Of a stretch of 60,332 nt of DNA, positions 36,147 to 45,539 are shown piece after piece. The notes under the pieces are model-generated. The model was not told the origin of the DNA and did not search any database. It saw only the letters and a program-made list of their open reading frames with translations. The stretch lies in NCBI GenBank assembly GCA_002353825.1, contig DEKJ01000036.1, forward strand, positions 310 through 60,641. The letters run 5' to 3'. The first letter of the stretch is position 1, and each line of letters begins with the position of its first letter. The translations under genes were made by a program, and so were the position numbers. The stretch is from Prevotella sp. UBA2725 (GTDB lineage Bacteria > Bacteroidota > Bacteroidia > Bacteroidales > Bacteroidaceae).

Positions 36147-36791
36147 ATGAGCAAGGGACTGTTGTTCCTTTTCTTGCTTCTCCTCTCAGCTACCGCGTTC
36201 ACGGCATGCAGTGACGATGAGACTTATGCTGACCAGGTGAAGCGCGAACGTTCCGCTATCAGCGCATATATCGCCGACTCCGGCGTCAACGTCATCTCTG
36301 AGTCGACCTTCCGCGACCAGAACTACACAACAGACACAGCGAAGAACCAGTTTGTGCTTTTCGAATCGAGCGGTCTTTATATGCAGATCATCCGCAAAGG
36401 CTCCGGTGAGCCTATTGCCTCCGGTGAGTCGGCACGTATCCTGTGCCGTTACACCGAGCGCAACCTCCTCACCGACTCCATCCAGGTCTCTAACACCATC
36501 TCTCCTTATTATTACCGTTACGTTGAGGTAATGAACGTGTACAACAACTCCGGTACGTTCTCCGGCAGTTTCAAGAAGGAGAACAGCCTGATGTACCTCT
36601 TCTACAGCAGCACGGCAATCCCCAGCGGCTGGCTCGCAGCCCTACCCTATCTCAACTTTGCACGCTATGTTACTGATGAATCTCAGATAGCGAAGGTGCG
36701 CCTCATCGTGCCTCACGACCTCGGACAGAGCTACGCCTCATCAGGTGTCTATCCTTGTCTCTATGACATCACGTTCGAAAGAGGAAGATAA
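36147..36791 (+). CDS. DUF4827-like lipoprotein (FKBP-fold-like)
   Basis: The 214 residues have a lipoprotein signal (MSKGLLFLFLLLLSATAFTA then CSDDET). The mature part contains FVLFESSGLYMQIIRKGSGE and GESARILCRYTERNLL, which recall FKBP-type peptidyl-prolyl isomerase folds, and KVRLIVPHDLGQSYASSGVY near the end, matching the DUF4827 type seen beside glmM in Bacteroidota as far as I recall. No catalytic role is claimed. An ATG at 36123 (MTTRHIDPM) is an alternative start. It is followed 32 bp later by glmM, probably co-transcribed. Confidence 0.75.
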   Translation: MSKGLLFLFLLLLSATAFTACSDDETYADQVKRERSAISAYIADSGVNVISESTFRDQNYTTDTAKNQFVLFESSGLYMQIIRKGSGEPIASGESARILCRYTERNLLTDSIQVSNTISPYYYRYVEVMNVYNNSGTFSGSFKKENSLMYLFYSSTAIPSGWLAALPYLNFARYVTDESQIAKVRLIVPHDLGQSYASSGVYPCLYDITFERGR

Positions 36792-36823
36792 TTTTAGATT
36801 ACTATTTATAATACCATAATAAG

Positions 36824-38206
36824 ATGACACTAATCAAATCTATTTCAGGTATTCGCGGCACTATCGGCGGCCACACAGGTGATACGCTGAACCCACTTGA
36901 CATTGTGAAGTTCACATCTGCATACGCTACCTTCATCCGCCGCAGCAAACACTCGGAGAGCAACTCGATCGTTGTCGGACGCGATGCCCGCATCTCCGGA
37001 GAGATGGTGAAGAATGTAGTATGCGGTACCCTCATGGGCATGGGCTACGATGTCATCAACATCGGTCTGGCGACCACGCCTACCACAGAGCTCGCCGTAC
37101 GCATGAGCCATTCGGCAGGCGGCATCATCATCACCGCCAGCCACAACCCCCGCCACTGGAACGCACTGAAACTCCTCAACGAAGAGGGTGAGTTCCTCAC
37201 GAAGACGGACGGTAACGAGATTCTCGCCATCGCTGAGAAAGAAGACTTTGAATATGCCGATGTAGACCACCTCGGCCACTATACGGAAGACAACACTTAC
37301 AACCAACGTCATATCGACTCAGTGCTCAACTTGCGCCTCGTCGACACCGATGCTATCCGCAACGCTCATTTTCATGTCTGCGTCGATTCCATCAACTCTG
37401 TCGGTGGTATCATCCTGCCTCAGCTCTTGGATGCGCTGGGCGTAGAGCATAAGTTCCTCAACGGTACCCCCGACGGCAACTTCGCCCATAACCCGGAGCC
37501 TTTGGAGAAGAACCTCGGAGGCATCATGGAAGAGGTGAAAGAAGGCGACTACGACCTCGGGATCGTCGTCGACCCGGATGTGGACCGCCTGGCGTTCATC
37601 GAGGAGAATGGTAAGATGTATGGTGAGGAATACACGCTCGTCACCGTGGCCGACTATATCCTCGACCATGTCAAAGGCGCTACCGTCAGCAACCTCTCCT
37701 CGACGCGTGCCCTGCGCGACGTCACGGAGAAGCACGGCTGCCAATACTACGCTTCAGCCGTAGGCGAGGTCAATGTCACGACCAAGATGAAGGAGGTGAA
37801 TGCCGTCATCGGCGGCGAAGGCAATGGCGGCGTGATCTATCCGGAGAGCCATTATGGCCGCGACGCGCTCGTGGGCATCGCCCTCTTCCTCAGTTCGCTT
37901 GCTCAGAAAGGCTGCAAGGCCTCGGAGCTCCGCGCTTCCTTCCCCAACTATTTCATGGCGAAGGACCGCATCGACCTTGAGCCGGGTACGGATGTCGATG
38001 GCTTGCTCGACCGCGTGAAGCGAAAATATGAGGGTGTACGCGACGTCAAAGTCACGGACATCGACGGTGTGAAGCTCGACTTCCCCGACTGCTGGGTGCA
38101 CATGCGCAAGTCGAACACAGAGCCCATCATCCGCGTCTATTCAGAAGCCAAGACGATGGACGAGGCACAGCAGCTTGCAAAGAAGATGGCAAAAGAGCTC
38201 GCATAA
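36824..38206 (+). CDS. glmM: Phosphoglucosamine mutase
   Basis: It interconverts glucosamine-6-phosphate and glucosamine-1-phosphate for UDP-GlcNAc and cell-wall synthesis in the cytoplasm. The 460 residues show SGIRGTIGG at the start, the phosphoserine loop TASHNP with S106, the metal loop DPDVDR (about 249-254), the sugar loop GGEGNGGVIYP and the phosphate-binding loop RKSNTEPIIRVY at the C-terminus. Length and motifs are normal for the Bacteroidota GlmM/phosphomannomutase type; mutase specificity is inferred from the family. Confidence 0.88.
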   Translation: MTLIKSISGIRGTIGGHTGDTLNPLDIVKFTSAYATFIRRSKHSESNSIVVGRDARISGEMVKNVVCGTLMGMGYDVINIGLATTPTTELAVRMSHSAGGIIITASHNPRHWNALKLLNEEGEFLTKTDGNEILAIAEKEDFEYADVDHLGHYTEDNTYNQRHIDSVLNLRLVDTDAIRNAHFHVCVDSINSVGGIILPQLLDALGVEHKFLNGTPDGNFAHNPEPLEKNLGGIMEEVKEGDYDLGIVVDPDVDRLAFIEENGKMYGEEYTLVTVADYILDHVKGATVSNLSSTRALRDVTEKHGCQYYASAVGEVNVTTKMKEVNAVIGGEGNGGVIYPESHYGRDALVGIALFLSSLAQKGCKASELRASFPNYFMAKDRIDLEPGTDVDGLLDRVKRKYEGVRDVKVTDIDGVKLDFPDCWVHMRKSNTEPIIRVYSEAKTMDEAQQLAKKMAKELA

Positions 38207-38215
38207 ACAAAGAAC

Positions 38216-38296
38216 GTCGCCGTAAACGGCGACGCACAGAACTACATGCAAACGACCCTTGAAACATATCAGCCCCTCCCCTGGATGGGGGAGGGG
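38216..38296 (-). terminator. Hairpins between convergent glmM and lpd
   Basis: CGTCGCCGTAAACGGCGACG (38216-38235) forms an 8-9 bp stem followed on the minus strand by TTCTTTGTTT, suitable as terminator of the gcv operon. CCCCTCCCC (38273-38281) pairs with GGGGAGGGG (38288-38296) in a second G-rich hairpin next to the lpd stop. Confidence 0.55.
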
Positions 38297-38307
38297 TAGG
38301 GGTAGGG

Positions 38308-39657
38308 CTAAAGCAACTCTTGCAACGTCGGATGGATATGGATGACACGCTTGAGATCATCCACCGATGCTCCTACGCTGATCATCGCACTCACCTCCTG
38401 CACGAGGTCGGCAGCGTGTGCGCCAAGGACATGACAACCGGCAAGCTTACCTTCCGGTGTCGACACGACCTTCACGAGACCATCCGTGGCATCCATAGTC
38501 ACGGCTTTGCCGTTGGCGCGATAGAACGATTTTGTCTCAACAGGTTTCTCTGTCAACGACTCGTCAGCCTTCAACGCATCTAACGTGGCTCCCGTACCCG
38601 CCAGTTCCGGTACAGTGAAGACAGCCCAAGGCACCAGCTTCACATCCACAGGTTTCTCACACCCTAAAAGAATATCGACGACCCGCCGTCCCTGTGCCTC
38701 TGCGGCATGGGCAAGTTGCATACGACCATTGACATCACCGATGGCATAGACTCCTTTGACACTTGTCTCAAAGTTGTCATCTACCTTGATACCATGACGG
38801 TCATATTCTATTCCTAACTCCTCCAGTCCCAGACCTTCTGTGTTAGGGCCACGTCCCGTAGCTGCGAGGATAAGATCACCTTCCACCGTAATATCCTTAC
38901 CTTTCTGCGTAAAAGTAAGCGCAACAGCATCCGGAGAAGTCACATTTTTGTCGCTCACGCTCTTAGCAGCCGACTGCATATAGAACTTCACGCCACGTTT
39001 CTCCAAACTTTTTCTTAAACGCTTGGCGAGGTCACTGTCCGCCATCGGCAGACACTCCTTGAGAAACTCCACCACCGTCACTTCCGTGCCGAAAGCATTG
39101 AAGGCCGAAGCCATCTCCATGCCGATGACGCCGGCACCAATAATAATGAGATGCTTGGGAAGTTTGTCGAGCGCTAACAAACCCGTAGAGTCGACGACCT
39201 TGGAATGGTCGATACCCTCCACTCGCGGCATGACGGGATGGGAGCCAGTGGCGATGAGGATATTGTCAGCAGTATAATCCTGTCCGTCGCAGGTCACGGT
39301 GTGGGCGTCTTTCAGTCGCGCCGCCCCACGGACGAGCGTGATACCTGGCTGACGCATGAGTGTCTCTACCCCTTCGCGCAACTGCCCCACGACAGCATCC
39401 TTATGTGCATGAAGCTTGGCAAAGTCGATGGCCGGCTGAGCCGACTGCCACAGTCCCCACTCCCCGGCCTTGGCATTGTCGAGGACGAGCATAGCTGCAT
39501 GGCAATAGACCTTCGTCGGGATACAGCCTCGGTTCAGGCATGTGCCACCTGCCTCCGCTTTCTCGAAGACAGTGACGGTCATGCCTGCCTTGGCTGCATA
39601 TTCGGCTGTGGCATACCCACCGGGCCCACAGCCGATGATAATAAGAGATTTAGACAT
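38308..39657 (-). CDS. lpd: Dihydrolipoyl dehydrogenase (glycine cleavage L-protein)
   Basis: It reoxidises the dihydrolipoyl arm of GcvH with NAD+. The 449 residues (start at MSKSLIIIGCGPGG) have an N-terminal FAD-binding GCGPGGYAT, the redox disulfide C40/C45 in GGTCLNRGCIPTK, the NAD-binding HLIIIGAGVIGMEMASAF, FAD contact VYAIGDVN and the C-terminal HIHPTLQE that supplies the active-site His-Glu pair of the partner subunit. It begins 4 bp after gcvPB, so it is the last gene of the gcv operon and probably the dedicated L-protein. Confidence 0.93.
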   Translation of the reverse strand: MSKSLIIIGCGPGGYATAEYAAKAGMTVTVFEKAEAGGTCLNRGCIPTKVYCHAAMLVLDNAKAGEWGLWQSAQPAIDFAKLHAHKDAVVGQLREGVETLMRQPGITLVRGAARLKDAHTVTCDGQDYTADNILIATGSHPVMPRVEGIDHSKVVDSTGLLALDKLPKHLIIIGAGVIGMEMASAFNAFGTEVTVVEFLKECLPMADSDLAKRLRKSLEKRGVKFYMQSAAKSVSDKNVTSPDAVALTFTQKGKDITVEGDLILAATGRGPNTEGLGLEELGIEYDRHGIKVDDNFETSVKGVYAIGDVNGRMQLAHAAEAQGRRVVDILLGCEKPVDVKLVPWAVFTVPELAGTGATLDALKADESLTEKPVETKSFYRANGKAVTMDATDGLVKVVSTPEGKLAGCHVLGAHAADLVQEVSAMISVGASVDDLKRVIHIHPTLQELL

Positions 39658-39661
39658 AGCG

Positions 39662-41134
39662 TTATTCTTTAGTGTAGCGCAGCACCGGGTGTCGTGCCGC
39701 AAGCACGTCATCGACACGCGTGATAGGTGTGTTGTGCGGTGCACCTTTCACGGTGTCGGGTTCCTCAACAGCTTCCTTGGCGATCTTGTGCATCACATCG
39801 ATAAACTCATTGAGGGTCTCTAGGCTCTCGTTCTCCGTCGGTTCAATCATCATAGCCTCATGGAAGAGCAGCGGGAAGTAGATCGTCGGTGCATGATAGC
39901 CGTAGTCGAGCAACCGCTTGGCGACATCAAGTGTCGTGACACCTGTCGACTTATCCTTCAGTCCATTGAACACAAACTCATGCTTGCACGGTCCGGAGAT
40001 AGGCAGCTCGTAAGCGTCCTTCAGGCTCTCTTTCACGTAGTTGGCATTGAGCGTGGCGAGCGGTCCTACCCATTTGATGTTCTCCTTGCCTAAAGAAAGG
40101 ATGTAGGCGAGGGCACGAAGCTGGATGGCGAAGTTACCGGTGAAAGCACCGACGTGAATTTCGTGGGCTGTGGGTGACGACGAAGCAGCATCGTGACCGT
40201 GGTTGAGCACGAACTTGTCACCGTCGCGCTCCACACGCGGATATGGCAAGTATTTCTCCAAGCCTTTGCGCACGCCGACAGGACCGGAGCCCGGGCCACC
40301 GCCACCATGAGGTGTCGAGAATGTCTTGTGGAGGTTGACATGCATAACGTCGAAGCCCATGTCACCCGGACGGCAGATGCCGAGGAGCGGATTGAGGTTC
40401 GCACCATCGTAGTACATCAGTGCCCCACAGTCGTGTACGAGCTTGGCGATCTCAGGGATCTCATTCTCAAAGAGACCGAGGGTGTTCGGGTTCGTCATCA
40501 TCATTGCTGCCACATCGGGGCCGAGGAGCGGCTTGAGGTCCTCGACATCGACACGACCGTCAGCCGTACTCTTCACCTCGACAACCTCCAGGCCGCAGAC
40601 GGCGGCAGAGGCGGGGTTCGTGCCATGGGCCGAGTCAGGCACAATGACCTTCTTACGGGCCATATCATCCCTATCCTCATGATAGGCGCGGATAATCATC
40701 AGACCCGTCAGCTCACCGTGAGCACCGGCACACGGGTTGAGCGTGAAGTCGGACATGCCTGTGAGAGCAGAGAGGGCATGGCGCAGTTCCCATTCAGCCT
40801 CCATGGCGCCCTGGGCCGAAGCATCGGGCTGCAAAGGATGGAGCGTAGAGAAAGCTGGCATAGCCGCTATCTCCTCATTGACAGGCGGGTTATATTTCAT
40901 CGTGCAGGATCCCAACGGATAAAAGCCGTTGAGCACACCGAAATTGTTTCCGCTATGATTGGTATAATGGCGCACGACCGTCATCTCATCGCACTCAGGC
41001 AAGGCAGCGTCTTCTGCACGCCGTTCCTCCTCCGGCACATCATAGTGGCCGAAGCGGTCCTTAGGCAGCGAATAAGCGCGACGACCGGGCTTCGAGAGTT
41101 CAAAGATGAGGTTGCCGTATAGTTTATTGTTCAT
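39662..41134 (-). CDS. gcvPB: Glycine dehydrogenase (decarboxylating) subunit 2
   Basis: PLP-bearing half of the split P-protein; it decarboxylates glycine and passes aminomethyl to GcvH. The 490 residues contain GVLNGFYPLGSCTMKYNP (66-83), DSAHGTNPASAA and the PLP lysine K270 in NLHKTFSTPHGGGGPGSGP. Normal length for subunit 2. It follows gcvPA by 12 bp in the operon. Confidence 0.95.
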   Translation of the reverse strand: MNNKLYGNLIFELSKPGRRAYSLPKDRFGHYDVPEEERRAEDAALPECDEMTVVRHYTNHSGNNFGVLNGFYPLGSCTMKYNPPVNEEIAAMPAFSTLHPLQPDASAQGAMEAEWELRHALSALTGMSDFTLNPCAGAHGELTGLMIIRAYHEDRDDMARKKVIVPDSAHGTNPASAAVCGLEVVEVKSTADGRVDVEDLKPLLGPDVAAMMMTNPNTLGLFENEIPEIAKLVHDCGALMYYDGANLNPLLGICRPGDMGFDVMHVNLHKTFSTPHGGGGPGSGPVGVRKGLEKYLPYPRVERDGDKFVLNHGHDAASSSPTAHEIHVGAFTGNFAIQLRALAYILSLGKENIKWVGPLATLNANYVKESLKDAYELPISGPCKHEFVFNGLKDKSTGVTTLDVAKRLLDYGYHAPTIYFPLLFHEAMMIEPTENESLETLNEFIDVMHKIAKEAVEEPDTVKGAPHNTPITRVDDVLAARHPVLRYTKE

Positions 41135-41146
41135 ATCTTCCTTATT

Positions 41147-42460
41147 TTACACCAGACTAACATATTTCTCTACCTCTTCCAAGGTACGCTGCTCGGTAAC
41201 AGCAATCATAAGGATGTTATTACCCATGTCGACGCCGCCGAGGATACCGTTGTCGGCTAACTTCTGCAGCAGCTGCGGCACGTCACCACTGTATTTGAGG
41301 CAGAACTCATTGAAGAACGGGCGGTCGAAGACCTTCGTGAACTTCCCTGTAGCGAGGAGCGCATCGTGCAGGTGGTGGGCGCCGTCGTAGGAGATCTGTG
41401 CAGCCTCCTTCACACCTTCCTTACCCATGATGCTCATGTAGATTGTTACCCAGAGGGCAAGGAGCGACTCATTGGAACAGATATTAGATGTGGCTTTCTG
41501 GCGACGGATATGCTGCTCGCGGGCCTGGAGCGTCAGCACGAAGGCACGGCGGCCTTTGGTATCGACCGTCTGGCCGACAACGCGTCCCGGCATCTTGCGC
41601 ACGAGCTTATCCGTTGTGCACATGTAGCCAAGGTAAGGCCCGCCAAACGACATCGGGATGCCGAGGCTCTGCGCCTCACCCACGGCGACATCAGCGCCCC
41701 ACTCGCCCGGAGTCTTGAGCAAAGCCAGGTCGGCAGCGACACTATTAATAATGAAGAGCGCCTTCTGGTCGTGACAGGCATCAGCAAAGCCCGTGAAGTC
41801 CTCCACAATGCCATAGCGGTTAGGCTGCTGAACGATGACACCAGCCACACCACCCTGCGACACCATTTCCTTGAGGTCGTCAGCGCTCGTCACGCCTTTG
41901 TCCTCAGCGACAATACCAAGCTCGAAGCCATGCACGTGGGCATAAGTCTTCACGACGGCGAGCGTTTTCTTGTCCACGGTGGCAGAGATGAGCACGCGCG
42001 TAGCTTTGTGCGAAGCCGCCATAGCCATCATCGCAGCCTCAGCCGTGGCTGTCGTACCGTCGTACATCGAGGCGTTGCTCACCTCCATGCCCGTCAGTTC
42101 CGCCATCATCGTCTGATATTCGAAGATATAATGGAGCGTTCCCTGCGACACCTCGGCCTGATAAGGCGTATAGCTCGTCAGATACTCGGAACGGGCGCAG
42201 ATAGACGGAACCACAGAAGGAATATAATGATCGTAGACGCCGGCACCGGCAAAGCAGGTCAAAGGCGTGTTCTTCTTGCCGAGTTCGGCGAAGTGTGCCC
42301 GCAGCTCAACCTCGCTCATCGCCTCCGGAAGGTCGTAGTCGCCCTTCAGCCGTACCTCCTCAGGTACGTCTGAATAAAGCTCATCCAGATCCTTTACACC
42401 GCAACGGGCAAGCATCGTAGCGATGTCGTCGGGCGTATGGGGAAAATACTTAAAGTTCAT
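41147..42460 (-). CDS. gcvPA: Glycine dehydrogenase (decarboxylating) subunit 1
   Basis: Second half of the split P-protein. The 437 residues start MNFKYFPHTPDDIATML; this start is chosen because its ATG overlaps the gcvH TGA as ATGA. Recognisable segments: CFAGAGVYDHYIPSVV, YTPYQAEVSQGTLHYIFEYQ, MYDGTTATAEAAMMA and SFGGPYLGYM. It lacks the PLP lysine, which sits in GcvPB, as normal for split enzymes. Confidence 0.95.
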   Translation of the reverse strand: MNFKYFPHTPDDIATMLARCGVKDLDELYSDVPEEVRLKGDYDLPEAMSEVELRAHFAELGKKNTPLTCFAGAGVYDHYIPSVVPSICARSEYLTSYTPYQAEVSQGTLHYIFEYQTMMAELTGMEVSNASMYDGTTATAEAAMMAMAASHKATRVLISATVDKKTLAVVKTYAHVHGFELGIVAEDKGVTSADDLKEMVSQGGVAGVIVQQPNRYGIVEDFTGFADACHDQKALFIINSVAADLALLKTPGEWGADVAVGEAQSLGIPMSFGGPYLGYMCTTDKLVRKMPGRVVGQTVDTKGRRAFVLTLQAREQHIRRQKATSNICSNESLLALWVTIYMSIMGKEGVKEAAQISYDGAHHLHDALLATGKFTKVFDRPFFNEFCLKYSGDVPQLLQKLADNGILGGVDMGNNILMIAVTEQRTLEEVEKYVSLV

Positions 42461-42840
42461 AGGCCCTGGCAATATTTATCGTAAGCGTCGGCGTTCATGA
42501 GGCTATCCAGCTCCGATTTGTCGGCGAGTTTCACTTTCATGATCCAGTTACCGAAAGCATCCTTGTTGATGAGCTCCGGATGATCCTCCAGCGCCTCATT
42601 CACTTCTTCCACAGTTCCCGTGACAGGAGAGTTGAGGTCGGAAGCGGCCTTGACGCTCTCCACGGCGCCGAACTCCTCACCGGCCGTCACCTCATCGTCT
42701 ACCTCCGGCATATCGACATAGACAATGTTACCAAGCTGCTGCTGGGCATAATCGGTGATACCTACGTAGCCACAATCTCCTTCTACGCGTACATACTCAT
42801 GTGACTCTGTGTAATAGAGTCCTTGCTTCACTTCTGACAT
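42457..42840 (-). CDS. gcvH: Glycine cleavage system H protein
   Basis: Lipoyl carrier that shuttles the aminomethyl group among P, T and L proteins. The 127 residues (start MSEVKQGLYYTESHEYV) have the lipoylated K64 in AVESVKAASDLNSP and the typical end GNWIMKVKLADKSELDSLM. The stop overlaps the gcvPA start; the start is 29 bp after gcvT. Confidence 0.96.
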   Translation of the reverse strand: MSEVKQGLYYTESHEYVRVEGDCGYVGITDYAQQQLGNIVYVDMPEVDDEVTAGEEFGAVESVKAASDLNSPVTGTVEEVNEALEDHPELINKDAFGNWIMKVKLADKSELDSLMNADAYDKYCQGL

Positions 42841-42869
42841 ATTCAAATCGGTTTTTATAGGGTTATTTG

Positions 42870-43937
42870 TTATTTCTTGTAATGCTTGTCGTAGAACTTC
42901 TTTTTGACGACAGTGCCGGGGAACGTCTTCTTGCGGATCTGTATCTCCACACGGTCGCCGAGCTTCAGCGAACTGTCTACCAGGGCTACGGCACAACTCT
43001 TGTCGACGGAGATGAGCCTATAACCCGTCGTCACCTCGCCGACCTGCTGTCCGTCCTTCAACACAGGATAACCATGACGCGGCACGGCATGGGCATCAAG
43101 TTCGATACCGCGCAGACGTTTTGCTACACCTTCGGTCTTCTGCTTGAGCAGCGCTTCCTTGCCAATGAACTCAGGCTTGTCAAATTTCACGAAGATGCTC
43201 AGTCCTGCCATAACAGGGGAGATATCCTTCGACAGTTCATCACCATAGAGTGGCAAGCCGACCTCGAAACGGAGCGTATCGCGACAGCCGAGACCACAAG
43301 GTGTTACCTTCGCCTCCATAAGCTTATCCCAGCAAGAGATGATCCACTCGTGAGAGCCATAGACCTCAAAACCGTCCTCACCCGTATAGCCCGTGCGGGA
43401 GATAAGAATGTCGCCGACGGTCTTCACCTCATAGAAGTTCAGTTCATGACAAGGGATGCCGAGCACAGTCTCCACGACTTTCTCGCTCTCAGGGCCTTGG
43501 ATAGCAAGCTGACCGTAACGGTCACTGGCATAGTCGATCTTCACATCGAAGCCATCAGCATTCTTACCGATCCATTCGTCATCTTTGTCAATGTTAGCAG
43601 CGTTGATTGTGAGGAAGAACTTGTCCTCAGCAAGTTTGCAGATACATGTGTCGTCCACGGTACCGCCATCGGGATAGCACATCATGCCGTAAAGCACCTT
43701 TCCAGGCTGAACGGCATTGACATCATTCGTAAAGATATGATTGACAAAACGGGCGGCATCAGGTCCCGTGACGATGACCTCACCCATGTGGGAGACATCG
43801 AAGACGCCACAATGATGACGCACGGCATTGTGCTCATCAATGATTGATGAGTACTGTATCGGCATGTCGAAGCCCGCAAACGGCTGCATGAGTGCGCCCA
43901 TAGCCACGTGGCGCGAATGAAGACAGGTTTCTTGCAT
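42870..43937 (-). CDS. gcvT: Aminomethyltransferase (glycine cleavage T protein)
   Basis: It moves the methylene group to tetrahydrofolate and releases ammonia. The 355 residues contain FDMPIQYSSIIDEHNAVRHH, VFDVSHMGEV (catalytic Asp region), YTGEDGFEVY, CGLGCRDTLRFEVGLPLYG and the C-terminal barrel ending KKFYDKHYKK. First gene of gcvT-gcvH-gcvPA-gcvPB-lpd. Upstream only a one-mismatch -7 box (TGACTTTG, 43974-43967 on the minus strand) is seen, and I found no glycine-riboswitch-like sequence. Confidence 0.95.
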   Translation of the reverse strand: MQETCLHSRHVAMGALMQPFAGFDMPIQYSSIIDEHNAVRHHCGVFDVSHMGEVIVTGPDAARFVNHIFTNDVNAVQPGKVLYGMMCYPDGGTVDDTCICKLAEDKFFLTINAANIDKDDEWIGKNADGFDVKIDYASDRYGQLAIQGPESEKVVETVLGIPCHELNFYEVKTVGDILISRTGYTGEDGFEVYGSHEWIISCWDKLMEAKVTPCGLGCRDTLRFEVGLPLYGDELSKDISPVMAGLSIFVKFDKPEFIGKEALLKQKTEGVAKRLRGIELDAHAVPRHGYPVLKDGQQVGEVTTGYRLISVDKSCAVALVDSSLKLGDRVEIQIRKKTFPGTVVKKKFYDKHYKK

Positions 43938-44103
43938 AGCAGTAAATTTATAAAGATCTCAAGTTACAAAGTCATTTCAATATTTATGCGGTAAAGTTAC
44001 AAAATATATTGACACGAAAATATTTTCCTATCAACTTTTAAGAAGAATTATCAAATGAATGCGGTTAACAAACACTCGAATCTTACATTGCCGGATTCGG
44101 CTG

Positions 44104-44208
44104 ACGTTCGACAAACAATCGTTCGACGTTCGGCAAACAATCGTTCGACGTTCGACAAACAATCGTTCGACGTTCGACAAACAATCGTTCGACGTTCGAC
44201 AAACAATG
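44104..44208 (+). repeat. 22-bp tandem repeat, 4.8 copies
   Basis: Units ACGTTCGACAAACAATCGTTCG at 44104, 44126 (one G for A), 44148, 44170 and a partial copy at 44192-44208. The units touch with no spacers, so this is not CRISPR. Each junction makes TCGTTCGACGTTCGA, a TTCG-rich near-palindrome. It lies between the gcv operon and infC with no gene support; because 22 is not a multiple of 3 the repeat is open in all frames by composition only. Confidence 0.9.
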
Positions 44209-44222
44209 ACGATGAACAAAAA

Positions 44223-44252
44223 CGGAACCCTACTCACACGAGCCGGGTTCCG
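44223..44252 (+). other. Hairpin downstream of the tandem repeat
   Basis: CGGAACCC pairs with GGGTTCCG across a 14-nt loop, placed between the tandem repeat and the terminator at 44273. It could be part of an untranslated RNA. Confidence 0.45.
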
Positions 44253-44272
44253 CGAACAAGAGAGAATTTACA

Positions 44273-44298
44273 CCGGTCCAGGACGGACCGGCTTTTTT
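44273..44298 (+). terminator. Rho-independent terminator of an unidentified plus-strand transcript
   Basis: CCGGTCC-AGGAC-GGACCGG forms a 7-bp GC stem followed directly by CTTTTTT. No plus-strand gene precedes it, so it may end a small RNA that includes the 22-bp repeat. The rest of 44299-44690 is AT-rich and shows nothing else. Confidence 0.75.
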
Positions 44299-44691
44299 CT
44301 TTCGTTTATCTCTTGATATTAATCGATATCATAATATGCAAGTATAATGTATAGAATAATAATGTATAGATGTTTTAATCTCTCAGTCGTTTGTCTTCGT
44401 CTTACAACGGAACAGATATAATTTGAATTTGATATATGTTATATCACAAATCAAAACATCTGAAACAAAATAAGACTGAACACTTTATCTTTCTTACATC
44501 TCTCACTTTTTACAAAATTATATCAAAATTATGAAACTATCAAGAAAACATGTCACAACTTAACATTATTATCACAAAGATTGATATATATCAAGTATCT
44601 AACTCATTACTGATTGGCACTCTGGCACGGCCACCGCAACCGATACCCATGCTGCTATTACGAAGAAAAAAAGAAAAAAGTGGCTAAAACA

Positions 44692-44722
44692 TTTGCTAAT
44701 TGGCTAAAAATGCGTAACTTTG
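44692..44722 (+). promoter_or_regulatory. Promoter of infC-rpmI-rplT (TTTG-N19-TAACTTTG)
   Basis: TTTG at 44692-44695 and TAACTTTG at 44715-44722 with a 19-nt spacer, an exact match to the Bacteroidota consensus. It gives a leader of about 50 nt before the infC ATG. Confidence 0.85.
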
Positions 44723-44779
44723 CACGCTGTTTGGGAGACATTGTACCCTGACGCTAAATATGAACTTTATAATAGTTGG

Positions 44780-45466
44780 ATGAAGAAAGACAATTTGAAA
44801 GACCAGTACCGTATCAATGGACAGATCCGTGTGCGGGAAGTACGTGTGGTAAGTGACGGCGGCTCCGAGGTGATGCCTACGCGCAAGGCGTTGGATCTGG
44901 CCCGTCAGCAAGAGCTCGACCTCGTCGAGATTTCACCAAATGCACAGCCACCAGTCTGCCGTATCATCGACTATAGCAAGTTCCTCTATCAGCAGAAGAA
45001 GCGCCAGAAGGAGATGAAGCAGAAACAGGTCAAGGTGGAGGTGAAGGAGATTCGTTTCGGACCTCAGACTGACGACCACGACTACCAGTTTAAGCTCAAG
45101 CATGCCCGTGAGTTCCTCGAAGAAGGCAACAAGGTGCGTGCTTACGTCTTCTTCCGCGGCCGCAGCATCCTCTTCAAGGATCAGGGTGAGGTGCTCTTGC
45201 TCCGTTTCGCCAACGACCTTGAGGAAGTGGCAAAAGTAGAGCAGATGCCGAAGCTCGAAGGCAAAAAGATGTTTCTCTTCCTCGCTCCTAAGAAAGCAGG
45301 CGTGGCTAAGCAGAGTCAGCAGAAGCGTGACCGTCTCGCCAAGGAAGCTGTTGAGAAGGAGCAGAAGAAGATTCAGGCTGAAGAAGAGGCTAAGAAGAAA
45401 GGTCTGCTCGGAAACGCCAAGGGTGCAGAGGCACTGCTGAAGCTCAACGCTGGCGCTAAAGAATAA
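44780..45466 (+). CDS. infC: Translation initiation factor IF-3
   Basis: It binds the 30S subunit, checks the initiator codon and keeps subunits apart. The 228 residues start MKKDNLKDQYRINGQIR; an upstream TTG in the same frame falls inside the promoter and is excluded. The N-domain holds LDLVEISPNAQPPVCRIIDY and the C-domain KEIRFGPQTDDHDYQFKLKH and KGRSILFK-like FRGRSILFKDQGEVLL. After the core there is a Lys/Glu/Ala-rich tail (about 175-228) found in Bacteroidota IF-3. First gene of the conserved infC-rpmI-rplT operon. Confidence 0.96.
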   Translation: MKKDNLKDQYRINGQIRVREVRVVSDGGSEVMPTRKALDLARQQELDLVEISPNAQPPVCRIIDYSKFLYQQKKRQKEMKQKQVKVEVKEIRFGPQTDDHDYQFKLKHAREFLEEGNKVRAYVFFRGRSILFKDQGEVLLLRFANDLEEVAKVEQMPKLEGKKMFLFLAPKKAGVAKQSQQKRDRLAKEAVEKEQKKIQAEEEAKKKGLLGNAKGAEALLKLNAGAKE

Positions 45467-45539
45467 GAAAATTACTGTGTGGCCCCGCCTGGTATATGCG
45501 TTGCCACCTTTCATTAATAACAAATAAACAATAACAAAA

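Noticed and set aside
43938..44100. Glycine riboswitch ahead of gcvT
   Set aside because: The AT-rich upstream region shows no paired glycine-aptamer-like core that I can recognise.
44104..44208. Tandem repeat as a CRISPR array
   Set aside because: Units are contiguous 22-mers without spacers and no cas gene is in the window.
44720..44779. Upstream TTG start for infC
   Set aside because: It lies inside the -7 box of a consensus promoter; the ATG at 44780 gives the usual IF-3 N-terminus.
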